Part shown: positions 12,217 to 24,261 of the stretch, in pieces
Position numbering within the stretch: the stretch's first letter is position 1
Layout: every line of letters begins with the position of its first letter
Source: Combretum micranthum
Lineage: Eukaryota > Streptophyta > Magnoliopsida > Myrtales > Combretaceae
Assembly: GCA_024138025.1 (NCBI GenBank)
Contig: JAMXBD010002502.1
Location: 124,001 to 188,000 of the forward strand
DNA: 64,000 nucleotides
Reading direction: 5' to 3'
Translations under genes and position numbers: made by a program
The notes under the pieces: generated by a model
What the model saw: only the letters and a program-made list of their open reading frames with translations
The model's database searches: none
What the model was told of the DNA's origin: nothing

Positions 12217-12323
12217 ATTGTATGGATACATTTATTTATTTATTCTCTGTCACATGCACTTTGTTTTCGTAATGATCTCAAGAAAATGAATAAGTAATGG
12301 TTGTTATTTTTAAAACTTGCAGG

Positions 12324-12977
12324 ATGAGTAGCTTTGATTTCATGGATCAGCTTATGGAGGATTCCTAGGCACATTCGGAGCAGTACACTAGTGGGACTTC
12401 AACCTTCATTTGTAAATGTTTTATCTATCATACCAATATTACATCCATTTTGGACTCATGCGTTTTTTTCTTATTTCATCATACAGGAGGATCGTTTATT
12501 GCCTTACTTACCGATCAGCAGATCAGATACCCCGATGACCAATCGGGCCAGGTGGCTGAGCCACAGCCGGGATGGGTAAATGAGCTGGGGATCGAGGAAG
12601 AGGTGTTGTATGACCTTTCGAATGATATGTCTGCTCAGGTTAACTCAAATGACCTACAGGCCACAGCGGTAGAGCAGGAGGAGGCCGTTGTGGCAGCTCA
12701 GCATGAGGAGGCAAACATCATGGTGTCGGAGAGGCGTAGGGGTATGTATAGAGGTTATCGGGCGGAGGAGGATATAGGAGGACAGGTCGTAGACCGACTA
12801 TCACTATGCCTGATGGGTTTATGGGTCTCATATGCTTATCTCTGGGGATGGTTAGGTTGGAGTTTTTACTCCATCACAGAGCATCGACGAAGTTATTGTG
12901 CCTAGAGGTCGAGGAAAGGCATGGTCAGCGTTTCCTGAGGCATATCGGCATGGCATCATCTGCCGTGTTATGATAAG
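12324..12977 (+). pseudogene. TNPA-like second CACTA gene, 5' exons, broken
   Basis: Exon 1 starts with ATG at 12324 just after an AACTTGCAG acceptor and reads MSSFDFMDQLMED, then has an in-frame TAG. Exon 2 follows a CATACAG acceptor at 12486. It contains DQQIRYPDDQSGQVAEP, an acidic Q/E-rich stretch and RRRGMYRGYRAEEDIGG, and then loses frame. This order (TNP2, then a plus-strand gene with a low-complexity N-terminus) is usual for the TNPA/TNP1-type gene of plant CACTA elements. A Tat LTR inserted at 12978 separates it from its 3' exons. The insertion lies in what looks like the intron donor, ATAA|GTTAAT after removing the LTR. Confidence 0.65.
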
Positions 12978-13810
12978 TGTCGACACTCAATTTTTGCCCC
13001 TCTTTTGAAAAATAAAAAATAATAATAATTCAAAAAATCATAAAAATTATAAAAAGATAGAAAATACAATAAAAATTGAAAATTATAAAAAACAAAAAAT
13101 TAGCTAAATTAAAATTAATTAATTACAAAATTGGAAAAGAATATAAAAATTTGAAAATCAAGAAATCTAGAAAAAAATCTTTTAATAAATAAACTTTTAA
13201 AGTTTTAAAAAAATAATAAATATAAATAAAAATATATATATATATCTCAAAAAGAGATTTTTAGGTTTGTCATGTTTTAAGCTGTATTTAAAAATTAATT
13301 TGGATCTCGAATCAAATTTGGCTCGTTTTCATTTAAATTATTAAGCCTAGTTTGAATGGGTTAAATATATTTGGAATAGCTTATTTAACGAGGAAATAAA
13401 CCAGCACAGTTGGTTAAGGCAATGTAATATTGGAGGAGAAACCGAAGTTCGAATCATCCTGGGCACGCTAATGTTTAAATTTTTTTCACGCGCGACGCGG
13501 GATCTCACGCGCCTGGGAAGACGTGCGCGTATGCCATACGTGCGTCGTCTTCCCCAATTCTGTTCGCCATTGTTAAATCTTCTGAGCTCGTTACATTGTT
13601 TTTTTTTTTTTTTTATAAAAAATGGCGTTTGGCTCCTGAAAATATCAAAAGTCGGATTAAAACTTCATTAAATGGATTCAATTTCCTTAAATTAATGGTT
13701 TCGATTCGTTAATCCTCCAACCTTTCAATTCATAACCGACGGCCATTAATGGTCGAATTCAAGGTTTGTAACGGCCATTAATGGCCGTGATATGTCTCAT
13801 CTCCCCTCCT

Positions 13811-13822
13811 GCTCTATAAAAC
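13811..13822 (+). promoter_or_regulatory. TATA box of the Tat-type LTR
   Basis: CTATAAAACC, with TATAAA at 13815-13820. The minus-strand Tat LTR has the equivalent TATAAAA at 45831-45837. Confidence 0.55.
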
Positions 13823-15635
13823 CACAACCTTGATCCTCCTCTAAAGACAGAAGATCATACATCCAAAAAAAAAAAAAAATTTGAACAGAGAGAGAATAGC
13901 AAGGAAAAATCTAAAAGAATTCTAAAAAAGAAAAAAAAAAGAGAGAGAGCAAGAGCAAGAACCAAGCAAATTCGAACTTCTACCACCGTCCCAAACCAGC
14001 CACTTCCACCACCGTTCCAGCCTCTGCCGCTTCGGCCACCACCACCAACCGCAGTCGGAGAACCGCTGCTAGCAACCACTACTACTAGCCATCGCCGACG
14101 GCTCCGGACCACTGCTGCTCCAGCCGTTACCACCTCTCAAACCACCAGTCCGAACCCAAACCCTTACCAAAGCCAATAAACAAGGTTTTACATTTTTTTA
14201 GTATCTTTGTTTTGATATAAAATATATTAACATAATTAAAAAAAAAACAGAAAATGGTAAAATAAAAAAAAAAGAAAAAGAAAAATGAACAGAAAATGTA
14301 AAAAAAATGTATATTTATATATATGTAAGAGTTAAAAATACATAATTGAGATACATACTACAATTTTATTAAATAAATAAAATTTAGGGTATAGTTTTAA
14401 TATGATTTTTTATTAAAATAAAAAATATATAAAAATAAAAAATCAATAAATTTATATTTGTGTATGTCTGTATATATTAATGTATATTTTTTTAGGATAA
14501 GTTTTAGTTTGAATATAAATCATGAAAACAAAAAAATATATGTATTAATCTCAGGGATATTATCTTTTAAATTTTTAATATGTGTTTGATGCATGCTTGT
14601 GGTATTAATAATCTATAATTTTGAAAAACCCCAAACCTTCACATATATTAGAAATTGAGTTTGGACAGATTAAATAAGTCAAATGAATTATAGGATTTAA
14701 TTAGATAAGTTGTCTTAATTTAATTATTAATAATTAAGTTGTTTTGAGATTTGAAATCTAAATTCTCTAAACAAGTCATTGAAATGTTTAGAGGATTCCT
14801 AAACTCTTGATTCTTAGCCTAAACACTAATTCCTAAATCTTTACAAAATTTGAGTTCATTTGCTTGAATAAAAATATCAGTTCTTAAACCCGAACTCAAA
14901 TTAAATATCTTTTATCTAAAATAAATTCTCAAATTAAGTTCTTATTGCAAGTTCTTAATTTCTAACATATTGGTTCTGAAACAAACTTTTAAATACTCTC
15001 GAAACTATAGATATTTGATCTAATAGTTCTAAAATTATACCTATAATCCTTTATATTAATTTAGTCCCTATCCTTTTCTTTTAAACCTATATCCTCTGCC
15101 TCTCTCTTCTTCTTCTTTATTTCCATCGGTTTCTTTCCTTCTTCTCTTTCTTTCTTTCTTTCTCTCTTTCTTTCTTTCTTTGATCTTTCCTTCTCAATCT
15201 CAAACCTTAGACAAGATCAAGAAGATAAATTAACACTAAGCAAGAAGATAGGAAAGAGGAATCAAAGCTAGAAGAAGAAGGAATTGCATGATTTAGTAAA
15301 AAGCTAAGTTTTCTATTTCTATTTCTCTTTGTTTTTACTTGCAATTTACACTTGTAATTGATGAATTGATGTTGAATTGGGTTGAAAGTGCTGTTTATTT
15401 TTGTAATTGTTGAGTTGAAGTTAGATATGGGTTGAGTTGGAGGAAGAAGATGATGAATAGTGGTTATGGAGGTTGATGAAGTTTGAGATGTTTGATGTGG
15501 TGAATGTGAAGTTTATGTTGTTTGAATGTTATATTGATCATGTAACAAGCTTTGGGGAACTTTGGAATGAGTTTAAACAACTTTGAAAAGTGTAAAATGC
15601 ATTTCAAGAACAAAGGATTTCGTAATTTTGTCGTT

Positions 15636-15785
15636 CCAGTGTGCACAACCTTATGCACGGCCATGCACAAGCCCGTGCAGCCCTTAAAATGCTTAAAACT
15701 TTGTCTCGGGTCACTTTTTCATGCTCTGCACGGCCTCGAGCACGGCCATGCACTCGGTCGTGCAGACTTCCCCTGTTTCGCAGCC
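15636..15785 (+). repeat. GC-rich palindrome block of copy C (GCACGGCC type)
   Basis: Repeats of TGCACGGCCATGCAC and CCCGTGCAG/CGTGCAG type, self-complementary. They occupy the place held by CGCCGGC palindromes in copies A, B and D. Confidence 0.65.
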
Positions 15786-16840
15786 GTTTGTATTTTAGCC
15801 ATAACTTTTTCATACGACCTCCGATTGAGGTGATTCAAGTTGCGTTGGAAAGCTTAAAAAGAGATCTACAATTTTATGTTTTGAGTTTTTACAAATTCGA
15901 AAGTTATCGCTTAAATTTTGATTCTTTCCAGCTGCAACACTTTTCAAAACAAAGTCAAAAACTTGTTTTTGTTTGTTAAATGTGTTTTGCTTAGGAAATG
16001 GATCTTTTGAGCTAAAATGAGATAGATAAGTGATATTTGATGTGTTGAGTGAATTAATTCATGTAATTAAACATGGGTTAAGTAGATTTATAGATTTACA
16101 AATAATTAGATTAAATCTAGAAGTTAGTTATAAAATGAACTTAGTTAACAAACCTAGGTTCAACTTGACTAAATGAACTTGAATGAACTAAAATGGATTA
16201 GATTGTTTAACTTTGATGAATTTGGATAGTTAAGAAACTTGGGATTAAGTGACTAGATCTTAGATATATAATGAATTAGTAATTAATCTAAGTCTAACTT
16301 GGCTTAATGAACTTTACTAAGCTAAAATGAATTAGATTGATATAGTTTGATCACCTTGGCTTAGTAAATGACTTAAATGACTAATTTTCAATTTGGCTAA
16401 TGTTAAGCTAAAATGGGTTAATAGCTATTAATTAGCTTAGATGAATGAAATAGGATGATCTTTGATTAATATGGGAATATGTTGTTTCAAATGTGTGTTA
16501 CTTGGAAAATGAATGTTTTTGGTTATGAATTCTTTGTTAATGCTTTTGTAATAAAACACTATAAAGAGAAAAGAAATTCTTTGACAGACAAAGGAGAACT
16601 GTCCATATTTTGGCGGGGCGATATTCGCAGCCATAGTGGGGTTCCACATTAGTGTCTGATCAAATAGGGTTTAATAAAATGAGTTAGAGATTAGTGAATA
16701 ATTGATATAAGTTCTTGTATGAGTTTGATATAAGTGGATGTTAGTTTAGTTTCTTATATGAGTTATTTCCTTCAACAGTGATGGATATCTAACCCATCTT
16801 CTGAGATAGCTTCTGCCTCTGTTTGGATTTCATATTTAAG

Positions 16841-17525
16841 GTACGCAGTAACTTGCGTGATGATTGATAGGATAGGCATCCTAAATGGATTAATAACTTA
16901 AAGATGGCTTAATAATTGATAAGTGTTGGTTGTGCTTTACGTCGTTGAATCCGGATCCGGGGAGCGACAACCTTGTCATGATGCAATGGCACGGTAGTTA
17001 GGCACTTAGCCAAATCTTTTGTCATGATGCAATGACTCAAATCCATGATGCAATGGTTCACTATGATGCAATGGTGGTCTATCTTAAGGGCTAAGTGGAT
17101 AGCTAATAGGGTTAACTGTATCGGTATATTCTTTACTTAGGCTCGGGAGGAAATAATATGTTTTAGTTCATGGGTATGGGACCGTTGAACTAACTGATGT
17201 TATAGACCGGGATAAGTGGAGTGTATAAAGGAGTGTGAACCCTAGATGATGCTATTAATATTATTTATCGGTTAGATATAGGAGATATAGATATCCGGTC
17301 TATCTATATCAACCCCCTGAGCAGCTGCTGTTACTCAGGACCCCCAGATTCCCATTGGCTTGTTCCGGAGTGTGAGTGCTCCATTGTTGATTTGTTTATT
17401 TAAAGAAAAGATAATAACTTGTTGATTGTGCATTGCATTTAGTTAAGCTCGTGTGTCACTCCGTGTGATTGTGTTGCTGTGTACTGGGCTCCGGCTCATT
17501 ATTGTTGTTGTTATTCTTTTTACAG
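16841..17525 (+). other. Structured intron-like segment of LTR copy C
   Basis: Runs from AAG|GTACGCAG to TTTTTACAG|GT. It contains a TAGGAT/ATCCTA hairpin with loop AGGC (16868-16883) and the GATGCA hairpin array (16974-17097). GATATAGATA (17284-17293) pairs perfectly with TATCTATATC (17301-17310) around a 7-nt loop, and CCTGAG pairs with CTCAGG (17315-17339). The following exon is degraded by GTT/GAT repeat expansion. Confidence 0.6.
16974..17097 (+). other. GATGCA-loop hairpin array (copy C)
   Basis: Four hairpins share the loop GATGCA with different arms: TGTCAT/ATGGCA (16974-16991), GTCAT/ATGAC (17021-17036), CCAT/ATGG (17043-17056) and ACTAT/ATGGT (17060-17075). The last three are enclosed by a perfect 9-bp stem, CACTTAGCC (17003-17011) with GGCTAAGTG (17089-17097). 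Confidence 0.7.
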
Positions 17526-17650
17526 GTATTGTTATTGTTGATGATGATGATGAGATGATGATTGATGATGATGTGGAGGTTGTTATGTTGTTGTTCTTAT
17601 TATTGTTGTTGATGTTGATGTTGATGAGGATGGTGATGGTGATGATGATT
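17504..17650 (+). repeat. GTT/GAT trinucleotide-rich tract
   Basis: Imperfect (GTT)n and (GAT)n runs giving Val/Leu/Asp-rich frames on one strand and Asn/Ile/Ser-rich frames on the other. This is not evidence of a gene. Confidence 0.75.
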
Positions 17651-18052
17651 GATGTGAGGATGTTTGTCTCGGGTTTTGGGCGATTCTGAAGATATGGGAG
17701 AATGAGTGAAGTGTAATAGGACCGAGACATATTTGTATTTTGTTTCTTCTTTTGTTTTGTTTTATAAGAGGACTGGATTTAATTATAAATTGTATTTTCT
17801 TTTAAGGGCTTGTTAATGCCCAATTGATTGTAAATGATTATCTACCCCTAAGAGTAGATCATAAAGTGTTTTTATAAAGTTAATTTCTTAGAAAACTGGT
17901 TTGCTCTATAGGGAGTAGAAGTTTATAAGTTGTTTTATAAAATTTGATTTTCCGCTGCCGAATCCAGTTATTTAGAAATCTAACTAAACGATTTCACAAT
18001 CTAAAATCGGATAGCAATGTTCAACATAAACACCTTCTTTTAAGACAACCTT

Positions 18053-18078
18053 ACGTATAATTCGCAAGAGTTATACGT
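18053..18078 (+). other. 11-bp hairpin with GCAA tetraloop near LTR end (copy C)
   Basis: ACGTATAATTC pairs with GAGTTATACGT (one T-G pair) around loop GCAA, a GNRA loop. Same place as the GAAA-capped hairpin of copies A and B. Confidence 0.7.
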
Positions 18079-18971
18079 GGTTGGGGACTTGGTGTGCTTA
18101 ATTTGAGAATTGAGCATGTCGGGTCTTTACATATTTAGTAACTCACCTTTGTAAATTTAATAATACTAAAAAATGAAAAATTTGGAAAAATCAACAAAAA
18201 TTCTTTTTACCTTTTTTTACATATATATATATATAGTATATATTGTTATAAAAAAAAAGAGGTTTTCTTAGCTTATATAAATATCATTTAGTTATTTTCT
18301 AAATTAACAAAAACAAAAAACAGGTTTTTTCCAAAATTAGTATCTTTTAGGAATTTTCAAAAACGAAAACATAAAAATTAGATTTCTTTATTAATTTCCA
18401 AAATAAAAATTGATTAAAAACTTAAACTTGGCGGGTTTCCAAAAAAAAAAACAAACAAATTAAAAATTTTATAAAATCAAAACGAACTACGAGGACCTGA
18501 TTCCGGCTAGCGGATACGTAGGCACCTGCGGGTGGTCACAAAACTAAAAAAACTTTTTGGATCCTTTTTAAAACAAAAACAAAAAAAATATGTATATATT
18601 TTTATAAACATGTAAATTCCTCTTTATAAATAAAAAAATTAAAAAATCCAAAATTATCTCTTTGGCCCATATAATTATAGATTTCTAAAGCTCATTTAAA
18701 GCCTAGATAACCGTATAGGTTTTAAAATAGCAGCCCTCGAACTCATCAATTTCTGGTTTTTCACGAATACCAGTGGCCGAGCTAGAAACTAAACCACCCA
18801 TTTGGTTTCTAGTTCACCTTTTTCCGGCTTTAGCTGGTGGCGACTCCAATCAAAATTTTTTTTCAGAAAATCGAGCTTTTTACGAAAACCCTACTGGTTC
18901 CTTGTCGAGTGATTTGTATCAAATGGGCTGAGTTTTATATAGGAGAAAATGAGCAAAATTCAGGCGCGACA

Positions 18972-20518
18972 ATAAGTTAATTTTCTATACAAACATATCC
19001 AAAAAAGCCAATTTTTTGCTCCCTCTACCATCCTCTAACACACACACACACACACATATATTAGTTTGCAGAACAAGTTTGAACTACTGGAAAATTGGCG
19101 AACAATTCACAAATGGTGGGTGACACCGAACTATCTAGCAAGCAAGTCATACAGTCATCTTCGATACAGGCTTAAACGTTACATCATAGCCAAAGGTGGA
19201 GGCGATGCATCTGCTAGTAAGCCACCACCGAGTTTCGAGCACAGGTTGGATAAGTAGAGGGCATTCGTCCACTTCCTTGAGACAGATCCATATTATAAGG
19301 TACAATTCTCCATGTGGTATATTATATATGCATAAGATATAGTTCATTTGTTCACTTCTCCTCGAAACGTGTAGTTACATCCACGGTGAATGCGGAGAAC
19401 AGGAAGAAGCAACTGTTAGTTCATGCAGGTGGTATGAAGTCCATCCTTCAGCATGCACTCACAAATGTAGGTATTGTAATTACATTGAATGTGGGTTTAT
19501 ATGCTATGTCCTTCTACTGATTTTCGTTAATCATCTATTACAGGATCTCACGCCAATAGAAAACTACCGGCACATACACCTAAGGAGACAGAAAGGGCAG
19601 TTAACAGATCGATGGGAGTCGGAGGTCTCCATGCAGAATTATGTTAGTATTTTCGATTATCAAATTCCAATGTAATACATCATATCCATCAGTTTGTATG
19701 ATTATATTCACATTGTGCTCATGTTGTTTCAATTAGGAATGCATGGTGGAAAAAAGAAAGCAAGAGGATGATATTGCTGCTACATCAGGTCAGCGACCTA
19801 AGGAGGATAAGGTCATTATGGGGGAGGTTTTGGGCCATCGATCTGCCTACCGTCGTGGCTTCGGTTACGGCATGCTAATAGATCAACACAGGGTTGATTA
19901 CTACGAGCAGCCTCATGAGGAGAATTTGGTCCACTCCGAGTATGATAGGATCAGCCAGGAGGTCAAAATTGAGAAGATACAAGAGAAGATTGATTTGCTG
20001 ATGAACTATGCCCATCCTCCTACTACGTTTTCCTTTGAGCAGTACCCTCCATACCATTACGCTGCACCGCAAATGGGGACGTCTACTTATGGCACTAATC
20101 CCAGTCAGCCTGGCTTTACATCATTCATACCAGTGCCACCTCCTCCATATCCTTGCCATGGTTTTTACGGGATGCCGAGCCATCCATCCATGTTCACGCA
20201 TCCTCCGTACGATCCAACACATGAGTCACGAGGCAGCTCTGCACAGTAAAGAGGCCAACAGCCTTCGAGGTTCATCCCATGGGCAGGGAGTCTAGGTTTT
20301 TCACAGTTTGCATCACAACCGCCCATGTTTGGATCGTACACTTTTCTTGGGGCCCCTTCATCTTCACATCCTTCTGCCTCTCAGCAGCCTTCACATACTC
20401 CAACTCAGCCTTCTACTGTTTAGTCGACACCGACTTCGACTTCCCCATCTACGATATCTCAAAGGATATCCGTGAGAGGATCTGGTCGTGTTCGACTGCA
20501 ACAGGAGCAGCGACAGTA
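18972..20518 (+). pseudogene. TNPA-like second CACTA gene, 3' exons, broken
   Basis: After an AGTTTGCAG acceptor an exon from about 19070 encodes NKFELLENWRTIHKWWVTPN, then SHLRYRLKRYIIAKGG and SFEHRLDK with a stop. Further exon pieces follow: NAENRKKQLLVHAGGMKSIL (19390-19450), DLTPIENYRHIHLRRQKGQ (19542-19598) and the frame 19743-20249. The last of these has GEVLGHRSAYRRGFGYGMLI, then a Pro/Tyr/Gln-rich tail. Stops at 20247-20249 and about 20421 precede a final RISVRGSGRVRLQQEQRQ and TAG at about 20516. The domain order fits the Transposase_24-type second gene of plant CACTA elements, whose product is expected to bind the subterminal repeats. The gene has several stops and is interrupted upstream by the Tat LTR. 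Confidence 0.7.
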
Positions 20519-21880
20519 GGTGCTGCCATGTTTGTTTTTTCTCATCGTTTTATTATTCCGGACATGTTGTTTATGTTTTGTTGGATAACTTCTTTTGCAC
20601 TTTGTATGCCATGCAAGTAATTACGATTACCGTCATGTTTTGTCCCTTAATACAGTCATTTTTTACGATGAGTACCATGCACATCTAATTTAATTATAGA
20701 AGCATTCAACGCACCTGCGGTATATTTCCGTATACCATAATCGAACACATTTTAAATAAATTGGTAAGTACAAATTAATTATTTCGTTTGTTTAACACGG
20801 AAAATATTTGCCAAATATATAAAAAAATATGCACGAATTACTAAATAGGGTAATGGTAATAATAATAGCCTTTCCTTTGAAATGTTCTATATAGATTCCA
20901 ATTTCAATAGAACATATTTTATATAGAGGATGATTTCGTCTATTTGTTTATTTAACTATAAACTACAATTTAATGTTTTCATATTGAAAAAATAAGGGAA
21001 TGGTTATTTTTGTAAAAAAACTTTGGATTTGTTTAAATTTTATAGAGGGAGTAGTTTCAATTTGACAAATGAAATAAATTTAAATCCAAAAGCTTAAGAA
21101 CACCAAAGTAGGTAATTTCCCTTTAATGATATAGATTATTTATGGAAATGAAGCAAAATTTAGGATTTCATATTTAAATTAAAAGAAAAAACAGCATATA
21201 TCAATATATAATTTTCACACTTATATCGATAAATTTATATTATTCGAAATAATATATTTTATTTTTGACATTTTTACATAACATTCAAAAATATATGTCT
21301 GTGTGTTTAATTTCACACAAAACTGAAAATAACTGTTAATAAATTATTTATATTAATTATTTTATGAAATTATAAATAACGGATTTAAATTGTAAGATTC
21401 TGCTTAAATGTACAAATTTTGACGTTAAGTTGTTGAATTTCAGAAAAATTAACAATACATATTTCATATATCATTTTTCATATGATTTTTCATGAGTAAG
21501 ATTTATATATAGTTTGAAAAATTTTCCTCAGCAAACTAACTTATTATCATCTACTTTTATCAAGATCTTATTTTCATATTAAATATCAAGTAATCTATAA
21601 GATTATAAATCACGGATTTTAATAATAAATATATTCGTACGTATAATTTCATAACAAATACGATAAATATATAATTATCACATTACAAATGAAATAATTT
21701 ATGGTATTGTAATTAATATATTTTAATATTAAATTTTCATAGAAAGTCCAAATGTTCTTTTATATGTTTAATATTATTAAAAGATCTTGTCAAAATACAA
21801 AATACCGAATGAAACTATATATTAATACAAAAATTATCATGTTACCATCATTTTTTTTAAATCCTACATAAACGTAAATA
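20519..21880. other. AT-rich stretch of the CACTA element, no gene seen
   Basis: Downstream of the second gene. No coding frame, RNA gene or repeat family is recognisable. Confidence 0.5.
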
Positions 21881-23040
21881 ATTCATTTTACAATTTTTTT
21901 TAGATTTTTAAATATAACTCTTCTATCTCATCTACTAGTAAATCAATTGATTATTAAATAAATATTTTTATAATTAATATTTAATCTATATAAATGTTTT
22001 TTGTAATAACTTTTTGATAAATAAAAGTATATTACCTAACTGAATAAGATTAATTTTTAATCTCATCTACTAGTAAATCAATCCATTAATAAAAAATATT
22101 TTTATAATTATTATTAAATCTATGAAAATATTTCCTTATAATTATAACTCTCCAATCTTATCTAGTAGTAAATCAATTGATTAATAATATATATAAATAT
22201 TTTAATCATATTTAATATTTAATCTATATAAATATTTTTTGTAATTAATTTTTAATAAATAAAAGTACATTACCCACTTGAATAAGATTAATTTTTAATC
22301 TTATCTACTAGTAAATAAATTGATTAATAAATATATATTTTTTATAATAAATATTTAATCTATATAAATATTTTTTGTAATTAATTTTTTAATAAATAAA
22401 AGTACATTACCCAATTGAATAAGATTAACTTTAATCTTATTTGCTAGTAAATAAATTGATTAATAAATATATATTTTTTATAAAAATATTTAATCTATGT
22501 AATTTTTTTTTGTAATTAATTTTTAATAAATAAAAGTACATTACACAATTAAATAAGATTAATTTTTAATCTTATCTACAGTAAATAAATTGATTAATAA
22601 ATATTTTTTTTATAATAAATATTTAATCTATATAATATTTTTTGTAATTAATTTTAATAAATAAAAGTACATTACCCAATTGAATAAGATTAATTTTTAA
22701 TCTTATCTACTAGTAAATAAATTGATTAATAAATATATAATTTTTATAATAAATATTTAATCTATATAAATATTTTTTATGATTAATTTTAAATAAATAA
22801 AAGTACATTACCCAATTGAATAAGATTAACTTTTAGTCTTATCTACTAGTAAATAAATCTATTAATAAATATGTAATTTTTATAATAAATATTTAATGTA
22901 TATAAATATTTTTCTAATTAATTTTTAATAAATAAAAGTACATCACCCAATTAAATTAGATTAATTTTAATCTTATCAGGTAGTAAATAAATTGATTAAT
23001 AAATAAATATTTCTTATAATTAATATTTAATCCATTAAAA
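21880..23040. repeat. Tandem repeat, about nine copies of a ~135-bp AT-rich unit
   Basis: Anchored on the phrase ATCTTATCTACTAGTAAATA. This recurs near 21932, 22067, 22162, 22305, 22441, 22576, 22707, 22843 and 22977, so most steps are 131-143 bp, with one short 95-bp unit. Each unit also has AAAGTACATTACCCAATTGA. Confidence 0.88.
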
Positions 23041-23080
23041 CATTTTAGTTAAATACTATGAATTTTGTAAAAAGAAAAGC

Positions 23081-23299
23081 GGGACGGCGCGAGAAAAATT
23101 AAGAGGGCGCGAGAAAGTTGAAATTTTCATGATGATGCGAAATTCCCCTCATTTGGTCATGTGAGGCGAAATTGGTCTCATTATCCAACTCATGAGGCCA
23201 GTTTCCGCTTAAATTTTAAAATATGAGGCGAATTTCGCCTCATCAGCCCAGTCACCCTCTATATATACCCTCATATTCCTCTCCTGCTCATTCCATTTT
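23081..23299. promoter_or_regulatory. Internal subterminal-repeat cluster with TATA box
   Basis: A GGGACGGCGCGAG / GAGGGCGCGAG pair is followed by three GAGGCGAAATT palindromes, then TATATATA at 23260-23267 and a CT-rich leader. This copies the layout of the element's 5' end (4440-4545), about 0.7 kb inside the 3' cluster. Confidence 0.5.
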
Positions 23300-23898
23300 T
23301 TTTCCAATTTGCACTTCTTCCGTCAGATTTCTCTCCAAAATTTCTTCCTCCACACAATTATCTCAACATTGGTAAATCATTTTATATTTTCATTGAATTT
23401 ATTTCATTTATTTTTAGTTTTTATTTGTATTTATTTCTGTAAGTTTTTACCATTTGTTATTACAACTTCAACAACATTAAAATCAAATATAATATAAGAT
23501 ATAATATTTTCATTTTAATTTACAAATTTTTTGATAAAATTTATTTCATATTTTAGGTATATTCTGATTTCCAATTTATAACATTTATATCAATATAAAC
23601 ATATTTATAATATCATAATATTTTTTATTTCAAATATTTAGAATAAGAAAGTTACATCTAATAGTTTAAGTAAAATATTAATATTAATAAATTCGTAATA
23701 TTAATTATACTATTTTTAAAAAATTATTGCAATACGTGTTGTATTTATTGTTTATAAATTCTGGAAAAATATATTAATTATAAAATTTTAAGTAAAATAT
23801 TAATATTAATAAATTTGAATTATATCAATTATAATTTTTTTAAATTATTGCAATACGTGTTGTATTTATTGTTTTTAATTTTTGGAAAATTATTTTAA
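23300..23898. other. AT-rich spacer, no gene seen
   Basis: Contains an imperfect direct repeat of roughly 110 bp (TTATTGCAATACGTGTTGTA at about 23724 and 23843). Nothing else is recognised. Confidence 0.5.
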
Positions 23899-24250
23899 TA
23901 TATGAGGTAAGTTTTGCCTCATCTTTGTTATTTGAGGCGAAACTTGCCTCATGCCACGTAGGCTAGTGAGGCGAAATACGCCTCACTAGCTGACATGGCA
24001 CCGAGGCTTGACATGAGGCCAATTTTGTGTCACTTTTTAAAACGTGAGGTGAATCTTGCCTCATATATTAATAAACGATTAGTGAGGCGATGTTCACCTC
24101 ATTTCAAAAGTCTTGGGGCGAAACTTGCCTTCTTTTCCTAACACGGCCTCCCTATACAGGCGAATTTTTTAGGCGAAAGATTCGTCTCAGTAGCTCTGAG
24201 TCGAAATTTGAAGCTACTGAGGCGAAAAAATTCGCCTCTCAAACGAACTT
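23899..24250. repeat. 3' subterminal palindromic repeats of the CACTA element
   Basis: About nine imperfect copies of GAGGCGAAACTTGCCTC / GAGGCGAAATACGCCTC up to the right terminal repeat. Confidence 0.85.
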
Positions 24251-24261
24251 TTTTACTAGTG

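Larger units (their letters stand above)
14684..18131 (+). mobile_element. Family B-related LTR (copy C) nested in Tat LTR; left edge uncertain
   Basis: The right end GGGTCTTTACA at 18121-18131 matches copies A and B exactly. Inside are the CTTT-rich tract (15140-15180), a GC-rich palindrome block, AG|GTACGC, the GATGCA hairpin array and the terminal hairpin, in the same order. The left edge is set at TGAATTATAGGATTTAA by similarity to TGAAATGACCTAGATTTAA. The bases next to the two edges (TCAAA left, TATTT right) do not match, so no TSD is seen and the true start could lie anywhere from about 14.2 to 14.7 kb. Confidence 0.65.
12978..18971 (+). mobile_element. Tat/Ogre-type Ty3 solo LTR (interrupted)
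   Basis: Starts TGTCGACACTCAATTTTTGC and ends AGGCGCGACA. TSD ATAAG lies at 12973-12977 and 18972-18976. A TATAAA box at 13815 is followed by a purine-rich then CCACCG-rich leader. The 3' part has TAGCGGATACGTAGGCACCT and GGCGACTCCAATC, which in Tat/Ogre elements sit near the LTR end. A related, older copy on the minus strand is the 3' LTR at 43872-46173. Net length is about 2.5 kb once the nested LTR is removed. No internal coding region, so it is a solo LTR. Confidence 0.85.
4265..24261 (+). mobile_element. CACTA (En/Spm) DNA transposon, 20 kb, disrupted
   Basis: Terminal inverted repeats are CACTAGTAGGAAAA at the left and, read inward from the right, CACTAGTAAAAAAG. The 3-bp TSD ACC lies at 4262-4264 and 24262-24264. 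Both ends carry many copies of a palindromic subterminal motif, roughly TGAGGCGAAATTCGCCTCA. Two gene remnants lie inside on the plus strand, a TNP2-type transposase and a TNPA-like second gene. Each is broken by point lesions and by a nested LTR. Without the nested LTRs (2601 and 5994 bp) the element would be about 11.4 kb, a normal size for an autonomous CACTA. It is inserted in a PMD pseudogene. Confidence 0.93.

Noticed and set aside
17443..17730. Frames on both strands rich in Val/Leu/Asp or Asn/Ile/Ser
   Set aside because: Produced by GTT/GAT trinucleotide repeats inside an LTR.
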